DNA of 11,015 nucleotides from Cryomorphaceae bacterium (GTDB lineage Bacteria > Bacteroidota > Bacteroidia > Flavobacteriales > Schleiferiaceae). The notes under the pieces are model-generated. The model did no database searches. It saw only the letters and a program-made list of their open reading frames with translations, and was not told the origin of the DNA. Position numbers and translations under genes: made by a program. Positions 5,684-11,015 of this stretch are shown here, in pieces (within the stretch, counting starts at the first letter, position 1; each line of letters starts with the position of its first letter). The stretch is from assembly GCA_949547975.1 (NCBI GenBank), contig CATITW010000227.1, forward strand, positions 1-11,015. Direction: 5' to 3'.

Positions 5684-7612
5684 TTAATCAATCAGTTGCG
5701 AGATTTCTCCTGCAATAGTTTGTACAAATTCTTCGCGGCTCATTGTTCCCAAATCACCATGACCATGACGACGCACGCTGAGTGCTCCGCTTTCCGCTTC
5801 CTTCTCACCGACGATCAGCATGTATGGAATCTTAGTAACTTCCGCGTCACGTATCTTCCTGCCAATCTTTTCGTTACGATCATCTACGAGGGCGCGAATA
5901 TCGGAAATTTCTAGGAAACTAGCGATGTCTTTCGCATACTCATTGTATTTCTCACTAACAGGTAAAATCTTGACCTGTTCCGGGGTTAACCACAATGGGA
6001 AATTACCGCCACAGTGTTCTAAAAGTACCGCTACAAAACGCTCCATAGAGCCGAACGGTGCACGGTGAATCATTACAGGACGGTGGCTTTCGTTATCGCT
6101 TCCCTTGTATTCGAGTTCAAAGCGTTCTGGGAGGTTGTAATCCACCTGAATAGTACCCAGTTGCCAGCTTCTACCGAGGGCGTCCTTTACCATGAAGTCC
6201 AGTTTGGGACCATAGAAGGCCGCTTCGCCGTACTCGACGACCGTGTTGAGTCCTTTTTCTTCAGCCGCTTCAATAATCGCGCTTTCTGCTTTTTCCCAAT
6301 TCTCATCTGAACCGATGTATTTCTCAGGTTTGTTCGGGTCGCGCAAACTGACTTGGGCAATATAATCCTTGAAATCTAAGGTTTTAAAGATGTACAATAC
6401 GAGATCGATCACACTTTTAAATTCAGACTTCAACTGATCCGGAGTACAGAAAATATGTGCGTCATCTTGCGTAAACCCACGAACGCGCGTCAAACCATGA
6501 AGTTCACCACTTTGCTCATAACGATATACCGTACCAAACTCTGCATAACGTACCGGAAGATCTTTATACGACTTTGGCAACGCTTTGTAAAGCTCACAGT
6601 GGTGTGGACAATTCATCGGCTTGAGTAAGTACTCTTCACCCTCTTCCGGCGTATTGATCGGCTGGAAGCTGTCTTTACCGTACTTCTGGTAGTGTCCAGA
6701 ACATACGTAAAGCTCTTTGTTTCCGATGTGCGGTGTGATCACTCCGTCGTAACCTGCCTTCTTCTGTGCTTTCTTTAGGAAATTTTCGAGACGTTCACGC
6801 AATGCAGCTCCTTTAGGTAACCACAAAGGAAGTCCTTGACCTACGCGTTGGCTGAAGGTGAATAATTCGAGTTCCTTTCCGAGTTTTCTATGGTCACGTT
6901 TTTTAGCTTCTTCAAGCAGCTCAAGGTATTCTTTAAGTTCGCCCTGTTTTTGAAAAGACACACCATAGACACGTGTCAGCTGTGGGTTGTTCTCATCTCC
7001 GCGCCAGTAGGCACCAGCGACATTCATGATTTTTACGGCTTTGATGTAGCCAGTATGAGGGATGTGTCCACCTCGACAGAGATCCGTAAAGTCAGCATGA
7101 TCACAAAAAGTGATAGTCCCGTCCTCTAGATTTTGGATCAATTCTGTTTTGTACGGATTGTCTTTGTAAGCTTCTAACGCTTCCGCTTTGGTGACTGCAC
7201 GCAGTTTAAATTCACTTTTGCTACGAGCAAATTCAAGCATTTGCTTTTCGATGCGTTCAAAATCCTTTTCCCCGATAGTTTCGTCTCCGAAATCAACATC
7301 GTAGTAGAATCCTTTATCAATCGCAGGTCCAATAGTCAATTTTGCATCCGGGTAGAAGTGCACGATAGCTTGTGCCAAAACGTGGGCAGAACTGTGCCAA
7401 AACGCTTCCTTACCTTTAGCGTCGGTCCAGGTGAAAAACTGCAACGTACCATCAGTCGTTAATGGATCATTAAGCTCTACGGTTTGCCCGTTAAAGCTTC
7501 CTGAAAGTATATTTCTTGCCAGACCATGTGAGATGCTCTTGGCCACATCCATGGCGGTTGTGCCTGCCTCATAGCTGCGCTGGTTTCCATCGGGAAAAGT
7601 TACAGTGATCAT
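5684..7612 (-). CDS. thrS: Threonyl-tRNA synthetase
   Basis: A 642-residue class II aminoacyl-tRNA synthetase that charges tRNA-Thr. Domains in order: TGS domain (about 1-62), editing domain with HSSAH (His73, His77) and DLCRGGH (Cys179, His183) that removes mischarged serine, catalytic core, and C-terminal anticodon-binding domain (from about 545). Zn ligands used to select threonine are all present: Cys335 in KPMNCPHH, His386 in DDAHIF and His516 in VMIHRAP. Class II motif 2 is VRGFTQDD (377-384) and motif 3 is [10 protein letters not shown] (516-525). The length equals the E. coli enzyme (642), so no domain is lost. It leads the infC-rpmI-rplT operon and diverges from the menaquinone cluster. 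The leader below its best -7 box is only about 25-30 bases, too short for an E. coli-type thrS operator or a T-box. Confidence 0.99.
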   Translation of the reverse strand: MITVTFPDGNQRSYEAGTTAMDVAKSISHGLARNILSGSFNGQTVELNDPLTTDGTLQFFTWTDAKGKEAFWHSSAHVLAQAIVHFYPDAKLTIGPAIDKGFYYDVDFGDETIGEKDFERIEKQMLEFARSKSEFKLRAVTKAEALEAYKDNPYKTELIQNLEDGTITFCDHADFTDLCRGGHIPHTGYIKAVKIMNVAGAYWRGDENNPQLTRVYGVSFQKQGELKEYLELLEEAKKRDHRKLGKELELFTFSQRVGQGLPLWLPKGAALRERLENFLKKAQKKAGYDGVITPHIGNKELYVCSGHYQKYGKDSFQPINTPEEGEEYLLKPMNCPHHCELYKALPKSYKDLPVRYAEFGTVYRYEQSGELHGLTRVRGFTQDDAHIFCTPDQLKSEFKSVIDLVLYIFKTLDFKDYIAQVSLRDPNKPEKYIGSDENWEKAESAIIEAAEEKGLNTVVEYGEAAFYGPKLDFMVKDALGRSWQLGTIQVDYNLPERFELEYKGSDNESHRPVMIHRAPFGSMERFVAVLLEHCGGNFPLWLTPEQVKILPVSEKYNEYAKDIASFLEISDIRALVDDRNEKIGRKIRDAEVTKIPYMLIVGEKEAESGALSVRRHGHGDLGTMSREEFVQTIAGEISQLID

Positions 7613-7643
7613 TTTACCTGTTTTTCGGTTATATCAGAAACGA

Positions 7644-7651
7644 CAAAAATA
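7644..7651 (-). promoter_or_regulatory. -7 promoter element of the thrS-infC-rpmI-rplT operon
   Basis: TATTTTTG on the minus strand (7651-7644) matches the Bacteroidota consensus TAnnTTTG exactly and lies 31 bases upstream of the thrS ATG. No clear TTTG -33 element is seen at the expected 19-21 base spacing. Assignment rests on motif and position only. Confidence 0.5.
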
Positions 7652-7712
7652 AGAGCCTTCACCGCATTTCAGCTTTTTTTCGTTCCGATTTTATAACAGC
7701 CTTATTGGATAG

Positions 7713-7720
7713 TATTTTTG
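7713..7720 (+). promoter_or_regulatory. -7 promoter element of the menI-menF-menD operon
   Basis: TATTTTTG is an exact match to TAnnTTTG. A TTTTA at 7689-7693, spaced 19 bases upstream, is a one-base-off candidate for the -33 TTTG. The box ends six bases before the ATG at 7727, so the transcript would begin at or within a few bases of the start codon. Inferred from sequence only. Confidence 0.5.
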
Positions 7721-7726
7721 TAACCC

Positions 7727-8161
7727 ATGGAACAACGACTTACCAAAGAACAAGTACTCGAACAATTCAACCGCATTTGCGCGGGTACCTTAATGGAAAC
7801 GCTCCGCATCAGCTATACAGATGCGGATCCAGAAACTGGAATGCTACAGGCCACCATGCCTGTAGATGCACGTGTGTACCAGCCGATGCAAATCTTGCAT
7901 GGGGGAGCTACCGTGGCGCTTGCAGAGAGCGTAGGTTCTGCCGCCTCTCAAATGCTTATTGACCGTACTAAGGAGCTCGCAGTAGGAGCTGAGATTTCAG
8001 CAAACCACCTAAAGAGCGCGCGTACAGGCACACTTATCGCCACAGCGGAGTGTGTTCATCGAGGAAAAAGTTCGCATTTATTTCACATAAGAGTGGAAAA
8101 TGAGCAGGGAGAATTGATTTCGATGGTCAAGCTGTTGAACTTCATCAAGCAACGTAAATAA
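7727..8161 (+). CDS. menI: Hotdog-fold thioesterase, probable DHNA-CoA thioesterase (MenI type)
   Basis: A 144-residue PaaI/4HBT-type hotdog thioesterase. Residues 52-71 read QPMQILHGGATVALAESVGS and match, from memory, the E. coli YdiI/MenI signature QPFGLLHGGASVVLAESIGS. The catalytic set Gln52, His58 and Glu67 keeps the YdiI spacing (Gln48, His54, Glu63). The YdiI-like ATMPVD segment precedes it. The enzyme is predicted to hydrolyse 1,4-dihydroxy-2-naphthoyl-CoA to DHNA, the step before prenylation by MenA. Being the first gene of a menF-menD cluster supports this over a generic PaaI role. The first ATG is preferred over ATG 7793 because residues 1-22 align with the N-terminal helix of YdiI. 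Its TAA shares one base with the menF ATG (TAATG), suggesting translational coupling. The symbol is by homology and context; substrate is not proven. Confidence 0.87.
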   Translation: MEQRLTKEQVLEQFNRICAGTLMETLRISYTDADPETGMLQATMPVDARVYQPMQILHGGATVALAESVGSAASQMLIDRTKELAVGAEISANHLKSARTGTLIATAECVHRGKSSHLFHIRVENEQGELISMVKLLNFIKQRK

Positions 8162-9114
8162 TGGTGAAGCTACGGATTCGAATTCCAGGAACGACCACCG
8201 CTACGCACCGTTTGACACCTTCAAATAAATTGCAGGCTCAAGTGATTTTAAGAGGCTTCTCGGGAGCGCCGAGTTATTATGCTTTTGGACCGGAAACACT
8301 TGGTGTGGATGAATTTTGGAACGGGTTTGCCCAAAGTCCTTGTCAAAAAGTAGAGCAAATCCGCAAGCAAGACTACATGGACCTCGTTTCACAAACGATT
8401 TCTGAGATTCGCAGCGACACACTTTTACACAAAGTTGTACTTAGTCGGAGCGAGTATTGTCCTGTCGAAGGGGCGAGTCCTAAAGCCACTTTTGATGCTT
8501 TGGAGGCCAATTATTCAGACTGCACCGTCTTCGCCTTGTCTCATCCCGAACTCGGCGACTGGATGGGCGCGACTCCAGAAGTCTTGTTGGAAAAAATGCC
8601 TTCGGGATACCGTTCCATGTCTCTTGCCGGCACGCGACTCAAAGGTGCGACGGAATGGGGCAGTAAAGAATTGGAAGAACAGCAGTTCGTAACGGAAGAA
8701 ATCTACGCGACACTTGAAGCCCTAGGCGGCGTTGTAACCCGTTCAGAGCCGTACACCCGTAGCGCTGGCCCGGTCGAACATGTACAGACTTGGGTGCATA
8801 CAGAAAACAAGGAATTGAACATTGCCGATGCGCTAGAAGCGTTGCACCCAACGCCTGCGGTATGTGGGACTCCAACAAGCATGGCACGTGAGTTGATTTC
8901 AAAATTGGAGCAGCACGATCGTGAGCTTTATACAGGATATATCGCCATTTTAGGGGAACAACCTTCGGCCTCGGTACTGTTGAGAACAATGAAATGGCAT
9001 CGTGATGGTGTTCGCTTTTTTGCAGGCGGCGGAATCACCAAAGACAGCGTACCTTTGGACGAGTGGAACGAAACGCAGTACAAAATGGCGGCGTTGAAGG
9101 ATCTACTGTCGTAA
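8161..9114 (+). CDS. menF: Isochorismate synthase (chorismate-binding enzyme), MenF type
   Basis: A 317-residue chorismate-binding (MST family) enzyme that isomerises chorismate to isochorismate with Mg2+, the entry to menaquinone. Conserved blocks: HKVVLSR with Lys91, equivalent to the water-activating Lys190 of E. coli MenF in KVVLAR; WMGATPEVLL (134-143); SLAGTR (154-159); KELEEQQFVTEEI; HPTPAVCGTP (229-238); ELYTGYIAILG; and FAGGGITKDS (287-296) followed by EWNET. HPTPAVCGTP and GGGITKDS are typical of isochorismate synthases (MenF/EntC/DhbC). The N-terminal region is short, about 100 residues less than E. coli MenF, but the catalytic domain is complete; short versions are, as I recall, usual in Bacteroidota. 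An EntC-like siderophore role is unlikely since menD follows three bases after its stop. It overlaps menI by one base. Confidence 0.94.
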   Translation: MVKLRIRIPGTTTATHRLTPSNKLQAQVILRGFSGAPSYYAFGPETLGVDEFWNGFAQSPCQKVEQIRKQDYMDLVSQTISEIRSDTLLHKVVLSRSEYCPVEGASPKATFDALEANYSDCTVFALSHPELGDWMGATPEVLLEKMPSGYRSMSLAGTRLKGATEWGSKELEEQQFVTEEIYATLEALGGVVTRSEPYTRSAGPVEHVQTWVHTENKELNIADALEALHPTPAVCGTPTSMARELISKLEQHDRELYTGYIAILGEQPSASVLLRTMKWHRDGVRFFAGGGITKDSVPLDEWNETQYKMAALKDLLS

Positions 9115-9117
9115 CCG

Positions 9118-10686
9118 ATGACCTCGAACAAACCCATAGCGAATTGGACCATTGACGCCTTAGTGAACTGGGGTGTTCGCACCATCATTTGTTCACCGGG
9201 AAGTAGGAATGCCCCACTCGTGATCTCAGCGTTAGATCATCCAAGCATTGAGGTAGTTACGGTGCTTGACGAACGCTCCGCGGCGTTTATCGCCTTGGGA
9301 TATATGCAGCAACAAGACCTACCCGTTGCCGTGTGCTGTACTTCGGGTAGTGCCTTAGCGAACTACCATCCCGCAGTTTTAGAAGCGTTTCACAGTAAAT
9401 TACCGCTGATCGTGGTCTCTGCGGATCGCCCTGCAGATCGTATTTTTAAAGGGGAGGGACAAACCTGTTTTCAGCCCAATTTCTACCAGCCGCACATCGG
9501 CGCTAGTGTTCATTGGGACGAATCTTCGTCATTAGCATCCATTCAAGAGGATGTCTTAACGCTTTCGAAGACTTTGGCACAGCACTTACCCGTTCACGTG
9601 AATTGTGCTTTGGATGAGCCGCTGTACGAGACTGCAGCTTCAAGTCCTGAGGTCGAGTGGATTACAGCTCCACAAACGGCCTCGATTCAGGTGGACTGGG
9701 AGGCTATTAGAGGCACCATATCTTCAAATGGCCCCGCAGCCATTGTAGTAGGCCAATTAACGCCAAAACAAAGCGAAGCATTGCGTGCCCTGCTCTCGCA
9801 AAGCGACTGGAATCTTACCTTTTTCGCAGATCCCACCTCTGGACTATTGGACCACCCTCACGCACGTCCTCTGAAGGCAATCGTGAATTTTACCCCGCAA
9901 ACGGTACTGAGTATCGGTGGTCAATGGATCGATAAAAAGCCCAAGTTTCATTTGCGCAGCTTGCCGCTGAACGCCCATATCCATCTCGACCCGTTTCAAG
10001 CATGGGAGGTGACGGATGCTCCCGAATTTTTGCACATCAAAGCGCACGTAGCTGCTTTATCTAACCTGAAGGAAGCGCTAGAAGAAGTAGCGATTTCCGC
10101 TCCCTCGACAACGCTAGAAACAGCCGCTTTGCCTTGGAGCGATGCAGCTGTGGCACAACGTGTCTTTTCTTTGATGCAGCCCGAGCATACGCTGCACCTC
10201 GGGAACAGCACTGCAGTACGTTACTTTGGATTTTTCCCAACCCATGTAAAGGTGCACAGTAATAGAGGAGTTGCAGGAATAGACGGTAGTTTGAGTACCG
10301 CAGTTGGTGCTGCACTCGCGGATCCTGACCACATTCATTGGTGTGTATTGGGAGATCAAAGCTTCATTTACGATTCGAATGCGCTTCAACTGCAGTACTT
10401 GCCAAAGAATCTGACAATTGTTGTTTTGAACAATGGAGTAGGGGCCATTTTCGATTGGCTTCCAGGCGTTCAAAAAACAGACCCTCAGGCACAAGCCGTT
10501 TTTGCAAATCCACTGAAAGTCAGTATCAAAGGGCTTGTTGAAGCTTCAGGAGCAGATTATGTGCAGGTGAATCACCTTGATGCGCTATCTGCTGCCTTGG
10601 TCGCGAACGGTCGCTGTAAGGTGATTGATGCTCAAACCCACGATGCCCCGAATACAGCGGTTGCGCAACAATTCCTTCGCGGATAA
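9118..10686 (+). CDS. menD: SEPHCHC synthase MenD
   Basis: A 522-residue thiamine-diphosphate enzyme that adds succinic semialdehyde (from 2-oxoglutarate) to isochorismate, giving SEPHCHC, the first committed step of menaquinone synthesis. Motifs in order: SPGSRNAPL (26-34), DER with the ThDP-activating Glu52, CCTSGSALANYHPAV (73-87), SADRP (101-105), GNSTAVRYF (362-370), SNRGVAGIDG (381-390), and the ThDP/Mg2+-binding stretch GDQSFIYDSNALQL (412-425) with NNG at 438-440. These match E. coli MenD (SPGSRSTPL, SNRGASGIDG, GDLSALYDLNAL) rather than acetolactate synthase. It is somewhat shorter than the usual ~550 residues but ends naturally. It starts three bases after menF. No convincing terminator is visible in the 167-base gap that follows, and the later pathway genes (menB, menC, menE, menA) are not in the window. 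Confidence 0.97.
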   Translation: MTSNKPIANWTIDALVNWGVRTIICSPGSRNAPLVISALDHPSIEVVTVLDERSAAFIALGYMQQQDLPVAVCCTSGSALANYHPAVLEAFHSKLPLIVVSADRPADRIFKGEGQTCFQPNFYQPHIGASVHWDESSSLASIQEDVLTLSKTLAQHLPVHVNCALDEPLYETAASSPEVEWITAPQTASIQVDWEAIRGTISSNGPAAIVVGQLTPKQSEALRALLSQSDWNLTFFADPTSGLLDHPHARPLKAIVNFTPQTVLSIGGQWIDKKPKFHLRSLPLNAHIHLDPFQAWEVTDAPEFLHIKAHVAALSNLKEALEEVAISAPSTTLETAALPWSDAAVAQRVFSLMQPEHTLHLGNSTAVRYFGFFPTHVKVHSNRGVAGIDGSLSTAVGAALADPDHIHWCVLGDQSFIYDSNALQLQYLPKNLTIVVLNNGVGAIFDWLPGVQKTDPQAQAVFANPLKVSIKGLVEASGADYVQVNHLDALSAALVANGRCKVIDAQTHDAPNTAVAQQFLRG

Positions 10687-10790
10687 CCCACACCCGTTTC
10701 ACGTTCAGTCTTCAGATCAAAACCGCCGCCATAGGTACGCTCTAGTGCCAATTGTCATCTATGAGTAGGCTTTTTACGACTTCCCATAGG

Positions 10791-10826
10791 TTTGGCCCAC
10801 TTCATTTCAGATTTACCGCAAATTTG
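10791..10826 (+). promoter_or_regulatory. Weak candidate promoter of the H-NOX gene
   Basis: CAAATTTG (10819-10826) is one base off TAnnTTTG, and TTTG at 10791-10794 could be the -33 element, though the 24-base spacer is longer than the usual 19-21. The box ends 27 bases before the ATG at 10854. The rest of the 10687-10853 gap shows no gene, RNA or strong hairpin. Confidence 0.3.
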
Positions 10827-10853
10827 TACTTAAGATTTAAAGCTTAGTACAAG

Positions 10854-11015
10854 ATGAAAGGACTTATTTTCCAAACGTATATTGATTTTTTAGTCTCCAC
10901 TCACGGTGAGGAATTAAAGGACTTCATCTTACGAGATGCCAACGCTGGAGACCGCGATAGTTATGATGCCATGGGGACCTATCCCTTCACTTCATTGACG
11001 AATGTGGTCGCCCAA
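10854..11015 (+). CDS. H-NOX (heme NO/O2-binding) domain protein, N-terminal fragment (3' end outside window)
   Basis: The frame is open from ATG 10854 to the window edge (54 codons). The start MKGLIFQTYIDFLVSTHGEE and the later GTYPFTSL fit the N-terminus of the HNOB/H-NOX heme domain, whose members begin MKGxIF, have a YG/HGEE-like turn near residue 18-20, and a GxYP element near residue 41-44. H-NOX proteins bind NO (or O2) at a His-ligated heme and signal to histidine kinases, cyclases or chemotaxis proteins. The proximal His, around residue 100 in the family, and the Y-S-R heme-propionate motif lie beyond the window, so heme binding cannot be confirmed, nor whether it is a stand-alone domain or fused. 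It follows menD by 167 bases with its own weak promoter candidate. Identification rests on a short stretch recognised from memory. Confidence 0.7.
   Translation, partial: MKGLIFQTYIDFLVSTHGEELKDFILRDANAGDRDSYDAMGTYPFTSLTNVVAQ

Noticed and set aside
10680..10757. Short minus-strand frame after menD reading like LALERTYGGGFDLKTE.
   Set aside because: It is bounded by a stop at about 10757, has no start codon of its own, and runs antisense into menD; no family recognised.
10729..10791. Direct repeat CCATAGGT at 10729-10736 and 10784-10791 in the gap after menD.
   Set aside because: Eight bases, two copies, not palindromic and no further periodicity; too weak to call an operator or repeat element.
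1..11015. Defence system, mobile element, CRISPR array, tRNA/rRNA gene or other exotic system.
   Set aside because: I saw no direct-repeat array, terminal inverted repeats, transposase, integrase, tRNA-like cloverleaf or rRNA sequence; every gene fits a known core family.

Overview
This window looks like ordinary core chromosome of a marine or environmental Bacteroidota species, most likely a flavobacterium-like lineage (Flavobacteriales, Cryomorphaceae/Schleiferiaceae type; this placement is inferred from gene content). Three things point there. The LptD C-terminus is of the Bacteroidota type. Starts almost never have a Shine-Dalgarno sequence but often sit in A/T-rich leaders. Several intergenic regions carry matches to the Bacteroidota -7 promoter element TAnnTTTG. 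Gene density is high and gaps are short.

Layout. (1) 1-945 (+) is the C-terminal end of the outer-membrane LPS translocon LptD, cut by the window edge. (2) 959-1531 (-) is a lone glutamine amidotransferase (PabA/TrpG type) running head-on into lptD with a 13-base gap. (3) 1616-2005 (+) is RidA, followed at 2050-3438 by dihydrolipoamide dehydrogenase and a strong intrinsic terminator (3464-3494). (4) 3507-4406 (+) is an orphan ABC ATPase, separated from the convergent ribosomal operon by a hairpin that can serve both strands (4406-4438). (5) On the minus strand, 7612 down to 4459 is the classical thrS-infC-rpmI-rplT translation operon. infC has no AUG and most probably starts at a CUG codon. 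(6) From 7727 to 10686 (+) is a tight menaquinone cluster: a MenI-type DHNA-CoA thioesterase, isochorismate synthase MenF and MenD. It diverges from thrS out of a 114-base region with identical -7 boxes on both strands. (7) 10854-11015 (+) is the N-terminus of an H-NOX (heme NO/O2-binding) sensor domain protein, cut by the right edge.

How the genes fit together. MenF converts chorismate to isochorismate, MenD makes SEPHCHC from it, and the hotdog enzyme acts later to release DHNA from CoA; menaquinone is the usual respiratory quinone of Bacteroidota. The minus-strand operon supplies threonyl-tRNA synthetase, IF3 and two large-subunit proteins, a set known in other bacteria for autoregulation by IF3 and L20. 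RidA clears reactive imines made by PLP enzymes, and Lpd is the E3 of 2-oxoacid dehydrogenase complexes.

I found no mobile element, CRISPR array, RNA gene or undescribed system. The points most worth a second look are the non-AUG infC start, candidate leaderless transcripts at menI and pabA/trpG, the H-NOX gene at the edge, and the long structured rpmI-rplT spacer.
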